Translations under genes and position numbers: made by a program
Notes under the pieces: model-generated
Database searches by the model: none
Told to the model about the DNA's origin: nothing
The model's input: the letters and a program-made list of their open reading frames with translations, nothing else
From: Oscillatoria princeps RMCB-10
GTDB lineage: Bacteria > Cyanobacteriota > Cyanobacteriia > Cyanobacteriales > Oscillatoriaceae
NCBI GenBank assembly: GCA_019359235.1
Contig: JAHHHT010000032.1
Location: 1 to 64,000, forward strand
Reading direction: 5' to 3'
DNA length: 64,000 nt
In this document: positions 52,427-62,400 of the stretch, in pieces
Layout: each line of letters opens with the position of its first letter
How positions within the stretch are numbered: the first letter of the stretch is position 1

Positions 52427-53599
52427 TTAATGGCGATAAACCGGCAGCGTAAAGTGAAAACAGCTGCCTTGAGAGGGCGCGGAGTCCACCCAAATCTGGC
52501 CGTGGTGAGCGCGGATGATGCGCTGGCACAGGGAAAGACCGATTCCATAGCCTTCCTTCATTTCATCCCGCTGGAGCCGGAAGTGGTCTTCAAAAATGCG
52601 CTTTTGATTCTCCTCTGGAATGCCCGGACCGTTGTCGCAAACGCTGACCTGAACTTTTTGCGTCGTGCGGTGGAGGACAGACACCTGAATCGTGCCCGCC
52701 TCAGGAGTGTACTTGATAGCATTGTCCAAAAGGTTCACCAGCACTTGGCGCACCCGCTCTGAATCGGCATAAACGCGGGGAAGATCTGCAGGGATGTCCG
52801 TTTTCACACCCTGGGATTTAGCGCTCAACCGGTCTAAGAACTGTTCGAGAACCTCCTGACAGAGCGTTCCTATATTGAGCGCTTGCGGTTGAGTGCGCAG
52901 CTGGGCGCTCGCCCCCCGCTCAGCTTGCAGGATGTCGGCGATCATCCGCTCAATCACGCGGGTTTGGGTGCGAGCGTGTTTAATTAACTGAGTCGTCAGC
53001 TTGGGAGTGAGGCAGCTCTGTCCCTTGTTCGGATCGTAGTTTGACTCCAGGGTTTCCAGAGCCAGGGAAGCGGCGGTGAGGGGATTGCGCAGCTCGTGCG
53101 CCAGCAGAGCAATCAGCCGGTCTTTGAACCGCAGCTGCTCGAGCAGTTCTTCGTTTTCCTGCTTCAGGCGAAAAATTTCGTCCGAGAGCCGCATCACTTC
53201 TGCCGAGTAAGCGATAGAACTGATGCAGATGTCAGGGGGTGGGGGTTCTGACGGCTCGGTTTTGGTATTTAACTGAGACAAGTAATCGGCTGCCGAACGC
53301 TGCCAGCGCCCCCAGCAATTCTCCAGCTGGGCGACCAAATTACTGCCAGCCAGGGTTTGCCTGGGTTCAGGATGGATCTTGATCAGGGCTGGGGTGGCGA
53401 TCAGTTTGAAGTGTTCGGCTAAATACGGCTGTTCCCCCACATCGACGATCTCAAGTTCAAAGGGGTACTCTGTTTTGGCGTCTTGCAGGTAACGGCGGAT
53501 TTGCCGAATTTGTTCGCGTGAACTCGGACGCTTATCTACAAACAGCAACAGCTGTAGAGGCGCTTCAGAATTAGTGACCTTGTAAGGATTTGCTAGCAT
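52427..53599 (-). CDS. sasA: Circadian clock output histidine kinase SasA
   Basis: A 390-residue kinase. The N-terminal KaiB-like thioredoxin domain (about 10-105; [40 protein letters not shown]) competes with KaiB for KaiC. After a linker and short coiled coil come HisKA with [20 protein letters not shown] (phospho-His) and the ATPase with [24 protein letters not shown], and [15 protein letters not shown]. In the known system KaiC stimulates SasA, which phosphorylates RpaA to time transcription. GGAAAGGG before ATG 53599 supports this start over the upstream 53665 codon. Confidence 0.95.
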   Translation of the reverse strand: MLANPYKVTNSEAPLQLLLFVDKRPSSREQIRQIRRYLQDAKTEYPFELEIVDVGEQPYLAEHFKLIATPALIKIHPEPRQTLAGSNLVAQLENCWGRWQRSAADYLSQLNTKTEPSEPPPPDICISSIAYSAEVMRLSDEIFRLKQENEELLEQLRFKDRLIALLAHELRNPLTAASLALETLESNYDPNKGQSCLTPKLTTQLIKHARTQTRVIERMIADILQAERGASAQLRTQPQALNIGTLCQEVLEQFLDRLSAKSQGVKTDIPADLPRVYADSERVRQVLVNLLDNAIKYTPEAGTIQVSVLHRTTQKVQVSVCDNGPGIPEENQKRIFEDHFRLQRDEMKEGYGIGLSLCQRIIRAHHGQIWVDSAPSQGSCFHFTLPVYRH

Positions 53600-53952
53600 G
53601 CAATCCCTTTCCAGCGAGGGAGGTAGAGAGGGGAGGCGTTTTTTCAAGGCGAGCTGATCAACCATTGCCGGTGACAGGCGGGTAGGGTGGGTAGGCAGGC
53701 GGCTAGGCGGCTAGGTGGCTAGTCGGGGGGGATGTGGGGGATAAGCGGGAGGTGCCTTTGTTTTTTCTTTATTATTTTATAACTTACCCAGTCAAACAAC
53801 ATAAATCACCCTCTCGCCCATCTGCCTCAAATATGAGATAGGGCTTCAGGCCAAGGGCGAGGGGGGTATGGCCGGTGAGGGAAGAGGGGAGAAGGGAGGG
53901 CGGATATCTTGAATCACTGACTTGGACATGAGAGTCTTAACATTATGTCAAA
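53600..53952. other. Intergenic region between divergent sasA and DUF2079 gene
   Basis: Holds short GGCTAGGCGGCTAGGTGGCT repeats (about 53698-53720) and a T-rich run (TTTGTTTTTTCTTTATTATT, about 53757). Both gene promoters must lie here. No other gene supported. Confidence 0.5.
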
Positions 53953-55587
53953 GTGAGTGGTGTAATGCTTGTTCGCTTCCAGAAAAATCCGTGGGGCGCG
54001 GTGGTTGGTGCGGCGCTGGCGTTTTTTGTCCTGGGCCTGATTTTTACCCTGCACCGGTACTATAGCTTCTACGCCTCCTACGACCAGGGCATTTTCAACC
54101 AGGTGTTCTGGAACGGCATTCACGGTCGTTTCTTCCAGAGCTCGCTCTCTTCTGTCCTGTCCACCAACGTCGTCCACGACGGCCAAGTTCCAGAGGTCTT
54201 CTACCACCGTGCAGGGCAGCACTTCACCCCAGCTTTGTTGCTGTGGCTGCCCCTGTACGCCCTGTTTCCCTCACCGGCAACCCTGACTGTACTGCAGGTA
54301 ACATTAGTCACCAGCGCCGGTCTAGTGCTCTACGCCCTAGCCAGACAGTATCTAGATCCGCCGCTAGCCGCCAAAATATCCATCAGCTTTTATGCGGCCA
54401 ATGCGGTGATTGGCCCGACTTTATCCAACTTCCACGACATCTGCCAGATTCCCCTGTTTGCCTTCAGCCTGCTGCTGGCGATGGAAAAGCGCTGGTGGTG
54501 GCTGTTCTGGGCGATGGCTATTTTGATTTTAGCGGTGCGGGAAGATGCCGGTGTGATCTTGTTTGGCGTCGGCGTTTACATGACCGCCAGCCAGCGCTAT
54601 CCCCGCACAGGTCTTGCTGTCTGCACCCTCAGCTTTGGCTACATGCTGGTTCTCACCAACGCCATCATGCCTCTCTTCTCGCAAGATATTTCCCGGCGGT
54701 TCATGATCGAGCGGTTTGGCCAGTATGCGGATGGCCCGGAAGCTTCCACCCTGGAAATCATCTGGGGAATTGTCAGCAACCCCTGGCGACTGGTCGCAGA
54801 ACTGCTGACGCCCTTCTTTGGCACGATTAACTATTTGCTAGGCCAGTGGCTGCCCTTAGCCTTTGTGCCGGCTGTCTCCCCAGCAGCTTGGGCTGTGGCG
54901 GGATTTCCCCTCCTCAAACTGTTTCTCGGCAAGGGAGAGTCCGTTCTGTCCATCAACATTCGCTATGCCATGACCGTCGTGCCCGGTCTGTTTTACGGGG
55001 CGATTCTCTGGTGGCACCGGCATCCAGAAATATTCAAAAAACCGTCTTTTCGCCGGTTCTGGACGGTTTGCATCAGTCTTTCGCTGCTGTTTACCGTCCT
55101 GTCTAGCCCCAACCGCACGTTTTATTTCCTGTTTCCCGACTCCTATCAGCCCTGGGTGTACGTGTCGCTGGCCCGGCAGTGGCAGCATGTGGCTCACATC
55201 AAGTCATTTTTGGGTCAAATACCAGCAGATGCCAGCGTCTCTGCCAGCACGTACATTGTGCCGCATTTGTCAAGCCGGCGGGAAATCGTCCGGTTTCCGA
55301 TTTTACAGCTGCGCAATGACGCTAGAGAGGTGATAGAGGTAGACTGGGCGATCTCAGACCTCTGGCAGCTCCAGCAGTATCAAGTCGCCTTCAAAGCTGA
55401 CCGCCAGCAATTGCGGGACATGGTGAAGCGAGTCGAGCAGATGGCGGGTGATGGGGAGTATGGCATTGTCGGCTTCCTTGATGGGGTGATTTTGATGCGC
55501 AAGGGAGCCCCCTCCGACAAGGCTGCTGTGGCGGCATGGCAGGCTTTTCGCCGGCAGATAGAGCCAATCTTGCAGCAAAGCGTCTAG
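53953..55587 (+). CDS. DUF2079 polytopic membrane protein
   Basis: A 544-residue protein with 9-11 predicted membrane helices between residues 15 and 385 and a soluble C-terminal part (about 385-540). Diagnostic DUF2079 text is present: YSFYASYDQGIFNQVFWNGI, HFTPALLLWLPLYALFP, LSNFHDICQIPLFAFSL and AVREDAGVILFGVGVYM. The family resembles GT-C-type glycosyltransferases and is thought to act on lipid-linked sugars; the Asp in the first loop (SYDQG) fits that. A glycosyltransferase gene follows on the same strand, which supports a shared sugar-transfer role. Start GTG 53953 or ATG 53965. Confidence 0.88.
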   Translation: MSGVMLVRFQKNPWGAVVGAALAFFVLGLIFTLHRYYSFYASYDQGIFNQVFWNGIHGRFFQSSLSSVLSTNVVHDGQVPEVFYHRAGQHFTPALLLWLPLYALFPSPATLTVLQVTLVTSAGLVLYALARQYLDPPLAAKISISFYAANAVIGPTLSNFHDICQIPLFAFSLLLAMEKRWWWLFWAMAILILAVREDAGVILFGVGVYMTASQRYPRTGLAVCTLSFGYMLVLTNAIMPLFSQDISRRFMIERFGQYADGPEASTLEIIWGIVSNPWRLVAELLTPFFGTINYLLGQWLPLAFVPAVSPAAWAVAGFPLLKLFLGKGESVLSINIRYAMTVVPGLFYGAILWWHRHPEIFKKPSFRRFWTVCISLSLLFTVLSSPNRTFYFLFPDSYQPWVYVSLARQWQHVAHIKSFLGQIPADASVSASTYIVPHLSSRREIVRFPILQLRNDAREVIEVDWAISDLWQLQQYQVAFKADRQQLRDMVKRVEQMAGDGEYGIVGFLDGVILMRKGAPSDKAAVAAWQAFRRQIEPILQQSV

Positions 55588-55951
55588 GAATTTGGGATCG
55601 GGGGTTTCCTGGAGCGGGGAAGCGGGGAAACTCTTGTGGAGGGGAGCTCCGAAAATGGGAACGATCCGGGCAAGAGGGTTAAGGCTGAACAAAAACAGCA
55701 GTAGGGTGGGTTAATAACCCACCCTACTGGTCAAGGTGCTGCGGAAATCCTAAAAAAAGGATGAAATTTACATCCGCTTCTCGCACCCCCCCGCACCGCG
55801 TTCTCCCCCTCATCCCTCACTCCTCACCCGCATCACGCACTGGAAAATCTGAGCGCCGCCGATTTTTTTGTGGCATTCTGGGAAAAATATGGTAATAAAA
55901 ATTGATGAAGCTATGTAAAGTTATGAAAAATCCTAGTCATGAGTGGGGATT
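55588..55951. other. Intergenic region with palindrome
   Basis: CAGTAGGGTGGGTTAATAAC / GTTATTAACCCACCCTACTG (55699-55729) is a perfect 31-bp palindrome suited to end the DUF2079 transcript. From 55860 the DNA becomes AT-rich and leads to the glycosyltransferase gene. Confidence 0.6.
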
Positions 55952-57139
55952 ATGAAGATATTGGTACTGAGCTGGGAATTTCCTCCCAAAATCGTGGGGG
56001 GCATTTGTCGCCATGTGGCGGAGTTATATCCCGAGATAGTGAAGCTGGGGCATGAAGTCCATTTAATCACCGTGGAGTTTGGCCGCGCACCGCTGTATGA
56101 AATGGTGGATGGCATCCACGTCCACCGCGTGCCGGTTGGCCACAGCCACAACTTCTTCGAGTGGGTGGCTCGGATGAATGACAGCATGGGGCGTCACGGG
56201 GGCAAGCTGATATTAGAAGAAGGCTCCTTTGATCTCATCCACGCCCATGACTGGCTGGTGGGGGACGCGGGAATGGCGCTCAAGCACCACTTCAAGATAC
56301 CGCTGATTGCCACTATCCACGCCACGGAATATGGCAGGTACAACGGCATCTATAACGACGAACACCGCTACATCCACGGCAAAGAAGGAGACTTGGCCTA
56401 CAACGCTTGGCGGGTGATTGTCTGCACGGAGTACATGCGGCGCGAGGTGGCACGGGTTTTAGGCACCCCTTGGGACAAAATCGACGTTATTTACAACGGC
56501 ATCCGCCCCGAGAAAAAACCCCGCTGGGAAGATTTTGACGCTTTGAACTTCCGCCGCCGGTTTGCCGGCGATCGCGAGAAAATTGTCTACTACGTCGGTC
56601 GGATGACCCGCGAAAAAGGTGTCGAGGTGCTGCTGAGTGCCGCTCCCAAGGTGCTGTGGGAGATGGGGGGCAATGTCAAATTTGTGATTATTGGCGGAGG
56701 CAATACCGACCATCTCAAGCGCATCGCCTGGGATATCGGGATTTGGCACAAGAGCTATTTCACCGGCTTTATGTACGAGGAAGACCTCAACAAATTCCAA
56801 GCGGTGGCGGATTGCGCTGTTTTTCCGAGTCTTTACGAACCTTTTGGCATTGTGGCGCTGGAAAGCTTTGCCGCTCGCGTGCCGGTCGTGGTTTCCGACA
56901 CCGGCGGTTTGCCAGAAGTCGTCACCCACACCAAAACCGGCATCGTCACCTGGGCGAACAATTACAATTCCCTGGCGTGGGGCATTCTGGAAGTCTTGAA
57001 AAACCCCGGTTACGCCCAGTGGCTGGTTGACAACGCCTACGAGGATCTCGACCGCCGGTTCAGCTGGGCAAAAATCGCCTTGCAGACGGAAACCGTCTAC
57101 GAGCAAGTGGTGCGCGAGCGAGCGCAGGTTGACTGGTAA
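55952..57139 (+). CDS. Glycosyltransferase family 4 (GT-B), glycogen-synthase-like
   Basis: A 395-residue GT-B enzyme. MKILVLSWEFPPKIVGGICR is the typical N-domain opening, HAHDWLVGDAGMALKHH follows, and the C-domain has YYVGRMTREKGVEVLLSAAP, GFMYEEDLNKFQAVADCAVF and the nucleotide-sugar motif PSLYEPFGIVALESFAARVP (E-x7-E). It resembles archaeal/bacterial proteins annotated as glycogen synthase, but true GlgA of cyanobacteria belongs to GT5, so a role in glycan or lipid-linked sugar synthesis is more likely. ATG 55952 begins the conserved domain; one earlier in-frame start exists at 55943. Confidence 0.88.
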   Translation: MKILVLSWEFPPKIVGGICRHVAELYPEIVKLGHEVHLITVEFGRAPLYEMVDGIHVHRVPVGHSHNFFEWVARMNDSMGRHGGKLILEEGSFDLIHAHDWLVGDAGMALKHHFKIPLIATIHATEYGRYNGIYNDEHRYIHGKEGDLAYNAWRVIVCTEYMRREVARVLGTPWDKIDVIYNGIRPEKKPRWEDFDALNFRRRFAGDREKIVYYVGRMTREKGVEVLLSAAPKVLWEMGGNVKFVIIGGGNTDHLKRIAWDIGIWHKSYFTGFMYEEDLNKFQAVADCAVFPSLYEPFGIVALESFAARVPVVVSDTGGLPEVVTHTKTGIVTWANNYNSLAWGILEVLKNPGYAQWLVDNAYEDLDRRFSWAKIALQTETVYEQVVRERAQVDW

Positions 57140-57201
57140 CGCTACGATCCCCACACTCTAGGGCCGGCTTTTTACCGCACCACCAGGAAAGGACGAGCCA
57201 A

Positions 57202-57369
57202 ATGCCCATCTCACAAGACAATACCACTTACATTGGCCACCAGCGCTCCCGCCGGTGGCTAATTATTGTGGGGGAGTTTGCTACAGCGCTCAATCTATTT
57301 ATTTCCCAGGAATCATCACATCTGCGATTACAGGCAAATGAGCCGACCCCATATTCTCACCCGTCCTAA
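57202..57369 (+). CDS. Short reading frame with good ribosome site, possibly a remnant
   Basis: A 55-residue frame after AGGAAAGGACGAGCC. It starts MPISQDNTTYIGHQRSRRWL and continues IIVGEFATALNLFISQ, then runs antisense through the end of the converging gene at 57299. The strong ribosome site and plausible first 30 residues suggest the start of a gene whose body was lost when the convergent gene arrived. Not recognised; could be chance. Confidence 0.3.
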   Translation: MPISQDNTTYIGHQRSRRWLIIVGEFATALNLFISQESSHLRLQANEPTPYSHPS

Positions 57370-58264
57370 TTTTCACAACCTTAATCTCTGGACTCACCAA
57401 ACAGTGGTCTATAGGAAGAGACACAAACGGAACTCTATTTGACCGCCATGTCGGCAAAATGCCAAATCCCGATCGCGCGTTGCGCAGTCCAGTTTTTTGC
57501 GCAAAGCGCTTGTAGTGCGGTGACCACACAGTCATATTTAAATCTCCCACTACCAAAACAGGGTTTTTTGATTGTATCGCCCAATCCCCTATCTCTTCCA
57601 GGTGTCTGTTCCTCCACTCAAAACGAACTCCATTTCTGGGAGAAAACAGGTGTGTGGCAACCAGGGAAACAATTTGCCCTTTAAGAATTACATCCGCAAC
57701 TATAGTTCTGACTACTTTCTGGTTTCCCCAAAATTTAACCGAGACATTGGCCAGAGGCCGTTTACTGTAGATAGCTATGCCATCTGTTGGGTAATTCTGT
57801 TCCGCAACGTAGGGTAAAATATCCTGTAAAGCTTTTAATTCTTTCGCCCAAGGGTCGCTCGCTTCGGGAAAAATGGCGACATCCGGATTTTCTTTTCTCA
57901 CCAGCGCCCTCACTTCTGAATACCGCCCGTCGCTTGGCCGGTCTACACTGAACAGGAAGATTCTCACCTGTTCTGAACTTTCACCGGCATTTACATATGG
58001 CGGCATGTACCAAGGTACGATTTCAGCTAAATTCAGGAGAATGCAGAATGCGCTAACAGCCAGCCACAATAACTTCCGGCGGGTCATCCCAAAGAAAAAG
58101 AAGGCACACAACCCAGCCAGCAGATATTGCACTTTGAAGTGGGAGGTCGCTTCTAAATATCGGTGCCACTCTCCCAGGTAGCCGGTCAGAGAAAGCAGCG
58201 TAACTGTAAGTGTTAGCAGAATAAACAAGCGTTCCAGCCAGCCTTGTATGAATTTTGCGGACAT
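57299..58264 (-). CDS. Membrane-anchored endonuclease/exonuclease/phosphatase family protein A
   Basis: A 321-residue protein. Three membrane helices (about 12-30, 44-62, 66-88) are followed by an outward-facing EEP (DNase I-like) domain (about 100-318): LVRKENPDVAIFPEASDPWA (metal Glu), VVRTIVADVILKGQIVSLVA-THL, NPVLVVGDLNMTVWSPHY (GDLN) and PIDHCLVSPEI (catalytic His). All metal residues of the fold are kept. The family includes phosphodiesterases and phosphatases; the bacterial membrane branch is uncharacterised. Paralogue of the next gene; order and orientation suggest tandem duplication. Confidence 0.85.
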   Translation of the reverse strand: MSAKFIQGWLERLFILLTLTVTLLSLTGYLGEWHRYLEATSHFKVQYLLAGLCAFFFFGMTRRKLLWLAVSAFCILLNLAEIVPWYMPPYVNAGESSEQVRIFLFSVDRPSDGRYSEVRALVRKENPDVAIFPEASDPWAKELKALQDILPYVAEQNYPTDGIAIYSKRPLANVSVKFWGNQKVVRTIVADVILKGQIVSLVATHLFSPRNGVRFEWRNRHLEEIGDWAIQSKNPVLVVGDLNMTVWSPHYKRFAQKTGLRNARSGFGILPTWRSNRVPFVSLPIDHCLVSPEIKVVKIRTGENMGSAHLPVIADVMIPGK

Positions 58265-58429
58265 AGATTAGTGCGAATAAATTCGGAAAACTGTTCCTGG
58301 CTATTTTAGCATTCCTTTCCAAAAAATAGCCGTTCATCTGGCGGCAGCGCCGAAAGGCTTTAGCAGAAATATTGCGCCAATTTTTGCGTGATTGCGGCAG
58401 GCAACAGCCCCGGCGATTGTGCTAATATG

Positions 58430-59407
58430 TTACTCGATGAGGACTGTATCTGTTATCAGCTGCAGGTGATCTGAACCAATATTCCGACCCGTCCTAGTAT
58501 GCAAAACTTGAATTCCCTCACTGACTAAACAGTGATCCAGCGGAATCAACAGCAAGGGAGATTGAGCGGGCCAGGTGGGCAGGATGCCAAAGCCGGTGCG
58601 GCTGTTGTGAAGTTTTGTTTTTTCGACAAAGCTTTTATAATAGGGCGACCAGACGGTCATGTTCAAATCTCCAAGCACAACCTTTGGGGTTTTTAGCTGC
58701 TGCAGGTACTGGCTGAGTTCTTCGATCTGGGTGTTGCGCCACTCAAAGTATTCTTGACTGGTGGGAGGAAGCGGATGCGTGGCGATAATTGAAAGAACTT
58801 TTCCTTGCCAGGTTACATCGGCAGATAAACTGGGAACTTCATCTCGAAACAGGTGGACAGTCTTCTTCTGGAGAGGCAGAGAGCTATAAAGGGCTATTCC
58901 AAAATTGTCTTCCCTAGGGTATACTAAAGAATAGGGGAGGATATCCCGAAGAGTGTCCAGTCTTTTGGCCCAAGTATCATTGACTTCTAAAAAGACAGCG
59001 ATATTAGGTTTTTCTTCTTGGATGAGGGAGAGAACTTCCTGGTAGCGCCGGTTGGAAGTCAGTACATTGGCCAGGAGAAACCGCACCTCCAGTCCCGCAG
59101 GATTGCCGGCACCTCTGGGCTGAGGGATGTACCAGGGGACGATGGCAACAAGATTGAGAGCGATGCAGAAGAGACTGACAAGACACCACAATTTTCTGCG
59201 GGTAAAAGAAAAGAAAATTAAGGCCAAGCAGCAGGTGGCTAGATATTGCAATTTGAAATGGCTGGTCAGTTCAAGATACCGGTGATAGCCTCCCAGATAG
59301 CCGGTCAGAGAAAACAGTGCAGAAACAGCGGTTCCCAGAATTAGCCAGCGGGAGAGGACGTTTTTGATTTGCTTGCGCCAGTCTGTTATATTGAAAAATT
59401 GCTGCAT
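58430..59407 (-). CDS. Membrane-anchored endonuclease/exonuclease/phosphatase family protein B
   Basis: A 325-residue paralogue of the 57299 protein, with the same three helices (LFSLTGYLGGYHRYLELTSH echoes LLSLTGYLGEWHRYLEATSH) and EEP domain: IQEEKPNIAVFLEVNDTWAK, KVLSIIATHPLPPTSQEYFE, PKVVLGDLNMTVWSPYYKSF and IPLDHCLVSEGI. Identity is highest around GDLNMTVWSP. It lies upstream of copy A, 165 bp apart, on the same strand; a joint transcript is possible. Confidence 0.85.
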   Translation of the reverse strand: MQQFFNITDWRKQIKNVLSRWLILGTAVSALFSLTGYLGGYHRYLELTSHFKLQYLATCCLALIFFSFTRRKLWCLVSLFCIALNLVAIVPWYIPQPRGAGNPAGLEVRFLLANVLTSNRRYQEVLSLIQEEKPNIAVFLEVNDTWAKRLDTLRDILPYSLVYPREDNFGIALYSSLPLQKKTVHLFRDEVPSLSADVTWQGKVLSIIATHPLPPTSQEYFEWRNTQIEELSQYLQQLKTPKVVLGDLNMTVWSPYYKSFVEKTKLHNSRTGFGILPTWPAQSPLLLIPLDHCLVSEGIQVLHTRTGRNIGSDHLQLITDTVLIE

Positions 59408-59834
59408 AAACCTGTGAGGCGAGTTTTAGAGAGCTGACACCGGCTGAAACCCGGAGTGCCGGTTGCGGACTCTCAGAGAGAGTCGTCTTAACAGACAAAC
59501 GGGAAGTGCAAAGGCAGGAGCGCGGATGATGGTACAATTTGGGGGGGCCGGCACCGGCACGGAGCTTTGGCGAGAGCGCACTTGCCTGTCCGGGCTGCCA
59601 GCCCGAGCGCCAGAACGCCCGCTTCCCTTGCTCCCGCCAGAAAAGCGCGTCCGTTACATCCGTTACCGAATCCGCTCGCGGCATACGTTATATCCGTTAT
59701 AGCGGCTGTGGGAGCCATTGCCGCCAGGCGGACGAGCGGTGAGCCAAGCCGTGTTTGCCAGCCTGGGGGAAAGCGCATTCGTGAGGTTTCGCAGTAGTGT
59801 GAGAGGAACAGCAAAAACTCCAACCCCAAACCGA
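59408..59834. other. Intergenic region between divergent EEP and coaD genes
   Basis: Contains GCATACGTTATATCCGTTAT and CCGTTACATCCGTTACCGAA, a short CCGTTA(C/T)ATCCGTTA repeat (about 59650-59700). The coaD frame is open from 59718 but lacks family similarity before 59835. Confidence 0.45.
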
Positions 59835-60386
59835 GTGATCGCCATTTATCCGGGCAGCTTCGATCCGATTACCTTCGGTCACCTCGACATCATTGAGCGT
59901 GGCTGCAAGCTGTTTGAGCGCGTGATCGTGGCGGTTGTGCGCAATCCCAACAAAACGCCGCTGTTCACCGTAGCTGAGCGCGTCAGCCAGATTCGCCTGT
60001 CCACGCAACACTTGGACAACATAGAAGTGGACAGTTTTGAAGGTCTGACGGTAAACTATGCCAGAATGCGACAAGCTACAGTGCTGCTCAGGGGGCTGCG
60101 CGTCCTTTCAGACTTTGAAATGGAGCTGCAGATGGCGCACACCAATAACACGCTCTACGAGCAAATAGAGACAGTTTTTCTCGCCACCTCTAACGAGTAC
60201 AGTTTCTTAAGTAGTAGTGTAGTGAAAGAGATCGCCAGGTTTGGTGGCTCTGTCGATCATCTTGTTCCCAAACATGTTGCCCTAGAGATTTCCCGATGTT
60301 ACGCCAGGACACATCCCGGATCGATCCCGACCTCACAGGAAGCAGCCCTCAGGATGAATCACGACCGAGTGGACCCGGAGGCATAG
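59835..60386 (+). CDS. coaD: Phosphopantetheine adenylyltransferase
   Basis: A 183-residue nucleotidyltransferase that makes dephospho-CoA from 4'-phosphopantetheine and [23 protein letters not shown] carries the nucleotide-binding T/HxGH-type motif (TFGH), [20 protein letters not shown] and [17 protein letters not shown] follow, and [20 protein letters not shown] is the second ATP motif. GTG 59835 starts exactly at the fold. The last ~20 residues exceed the usual 160 and read through the start of the next gene (91-bp overlap), so this tail may be free of constraint. Confidence 0.93.
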   Translation: MIAIYPGSFDPITFGHLDIIERGCKLFERVIVAVVRNPNKTPLFTVAERVSQIRLSTQHLDNIEVDSFEGLTVNYARMRQATVLLRGLRVLSDFEMELQMAHTNNTLYEQIETVFLATSNEYSFLSSSVVKEIARFGGSVDHLVPKHVALEISRCYARTHPGSIPTSQEAALRMNHDRVDPEA

Positions 60387-61018
60387 ATATCCAGCGGGAG
60401 CTCAACCGGCTCGAGGAGATGATTCTCGACAGCCCCCGCATCCCGCTGACGCGACGCACTCTCATTGATGAAGAAATTGTGCTGGACCAGCTGGATCTGG
60501 TGCGCCTGAACCTGCCTGCGGCTTATCTGGAGGCAGAAGAAATTATGCGCCGCAGAGAGGAAATTCTGGGGCAAGCAGAGCGGTACGCGCAGGAAATCCT
60601 GGCGGCGGCTGAGCAGGAAGCGGCTCAGATTTTGGATGAAATGGGGCTGATCCGGCAGGCCAAGTTGGAAGCGGAGCAAATCCGGCAGCAGGTTCAGCAA
60701 GAGTGCGAGTTAGCGCGCGAGGAGACGATTTCTGAAATTGAGCGGGTGCGCTTGCAAGCCCAACAGGAAATCGAGGAGATGCGGAACCGGGCGATGGCCG
60801 AGTGCCAAGAGATTCACGCCGGCGCTGACGACTACGCCGATCGGGTGCTGAGAAATATCGAGATGCAGCTGGGCGAAATGATGCGGGTGATCCAAAATGG
60901 CCGGCAGCAGTTGCACCAGTCGCCGGCAGTTTTGCGCCCGCCAGAACCCCCGCCGGCTGGACAGCCACCTGCGCGTCCGGCACCTCAGACGCGCCCAACC
61001 GATCGGCCAAAGCATTAA
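60296..61018 (+). CDS. Coiled-coil protein, DivIVA/ATP-synthase-b-like
   Basis: A 240-residue protein overlapping coaD by 91 bp. Residues 1-30 are polar; 30-75 form helical [20 protein letters not shown] and [20 protein letters not shown]; 75-195 are a long Glu/Gln/Arg coiled coil ([40 protein letters not shown]); the end is Pro-rich. The middle resembles DivIVA-like/b-subunit-like text seen in conserved cyanobacterial proteins next to coaD. Role unknown; no transmembrane helix. Confidence 0.78.
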   Translation: MLRQDTSRIDPDLTGSSPQDESRPSGPGGIDIQRELNRLEEMILDSPRIPLTRRTLIDEEIVLDQLDLVRLNLPAAYLEAEEIMRRREEILGQAERYAQEILAAAEQEAAQILDEMGLIRQAKLEAEQIRQQVQQECELAREETISEIERVRLQAQQEIEEMRNRAMAECQEIHAGADDYADRVLRNIEMQLGEMMRVIQNGRQQLHQSPAVLRPPEPPPAGQPPARPAPQTRPTDRPKH

Positions 61019-61070
61019 AAAGGGGAGTGGGGTGGCTTAATCGCGCACCCTCCTGCTAGCGCCAAGGCCC

Positions 61071-61622
61071 CTAATCTGGATACCAAAACATGCCTTTAAT
61101 GCCTTCAGGGTCAGGCATAAAGCCTAAATTTCGGTAAAAATCCACGACGTGGGGGTCGGCGAACAGGGTAATGTTGCTGATATCTTCACTGCGCAGTTTC
61201 TTGATCAGAAACTTCATCATCGCCTTACCCAAGCCTTTGCCTTGACAGTCTGGGTGAACCACCACATCCCAGAGGGTGGCATTAAACGCATGGTCTGATG
61301 TGGCGCGGGCGAAGCCAATCAGACGGCGTTTGGCCCCTCGCTGCTCCCACATCGAAACCACGAGAAAACTGTACTGAATGGCTTTTCTGACTTTCCGCAG
61401 CGGACGCCGCGACCACCCCACAGCATCGCAGAGTTCTTCGAGTTCGTAAAGGTCAATGTCCCGGTCGGTGGTGAAATAAATGCGCAAGGGATTGCCGTTG
61501 CGATCCCGCAGGAGCTGGGGGACGGGCTCGCCTGCATCTGCAGCAACATAATCCTCAGTTTGGACTGTATCGGGGGCAGAAGAGGCGTCAGAACCGCTAA
61601 ATAAGTTTTTCCAAAAACCCAT
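61071..61622 (-). CDS. GNAT-family N-acetyltransferase, plastid NSI/SNAT-like
   Basis: A 183-residue acetyltransferase. The acetyl-CoA site is [20 protein letters not shown] (Q/RxxGxG/A), preceded by [20 protein letters not shown] and followed by [21 protein letters not shown]. The N-terminal ~60 residues ([16 protein letters not shown]) form a variable lead. The cyanobacterial branch is the relative of plant chloroplast NSI/SNAT, which can acetylate protein lysines and serotonin; the natural substrate here is not known. Confidence 0.85.
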   Translation of the reverse strand: MGFWKNLFSGSDASSAPDTVQTEDYVAADAGEPVPQLLRDRNGNPLRIYFTTDRDIDLYELEELCDAVGWSRRPLRKVRKAIQYSFLVVSMWEQRGAKRRLIGFARATSDHAFNATLWDVVVHPDCQGKGLGKAMMKFLIKKLRSEDISNITLFADPHVVDFYRNLGFMPDPEGIKGMFWYPD

Positions 61623-62400
61623 GCCGGCGACTTTAATGTATTGAGACTTGCCCCGGCGGGAAGCGCGGGGAATTCTTCAGGCGAAAGAACCGGAATATCT
61701 GGCAGGGGCTACATGAGAGCAGCTCCCTTTTTCCCGGCACACCGCAGAAGCCATTACTGGCGAGCGTGCTATCTCCAGACCGCTGTTGATTCAGGGAGAG
61801 GGAGTTTACCTCACAGCTTCAGACGCGACGGGCGCGTTCTACAGATGGAGGTAACGCGAGAGTCCCCACGTAGCATTGAAAACATTATATCAGGATGTTG
61901 AGTGCACCTAAAAGCCCGCAGGCATTTATCTGTTTCAATCCCGAGAGAGGGATTCATGCCACCTAACTGAGCGCCATCGTGCAGATAATAGCACGTTCCC
62001 AGACCCGGGCTGTGTAAAGGCCACAGTGGCACTAAACCTGTTGGCCGTCGATTCGGCTGACCCCCGGCTAGTCCCATTCCTCCGGCTCGCCGGACTTGAG
62101 TGTTTTTGCTCAGGGGTGCCGGTGGGTGCCGGACAGCCCCCGACGACCTGTATGGGCCCGCCAAAGTCATGAACCTGTGAGAGCCATCCAGCCCTAGAAT
62201 GGGAAAAGGGGTCGGTGTGGAAGTTTTTCAGGAGAATTGGTGAGAGCTGCAAGCTCAAGCCATGCGGCCTAATTGTAGCGACTTGAAGGAGTGTTGCGCT
62301 AAAAGCGATTCGTAGCAAGCTCAAGCAGAACAGCAAGCAGGCCACTCCAAGGGCCAAACACGCGGGGGACAGTCGGTGGGTCCTGTGGCGTGAGGCGCAC
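61623..62400. other. Region without intact gene, with a solitary hairpin repeat
   Basis: GTTTCAATCCCGAGAGAGGG-ATTC at 61935-61958 is another single CRISPR-repeat-like hairpin. CCGGCTCGCCGG (about 62082-62093) and GGTGCCGGTGGGTGCCGG follow. A long open minus-strand frame crosses the region but reads like noise. Part of it may belong to a decayed insertion sequence whose recognisable end starts at 62401. Confidence 0.45.
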
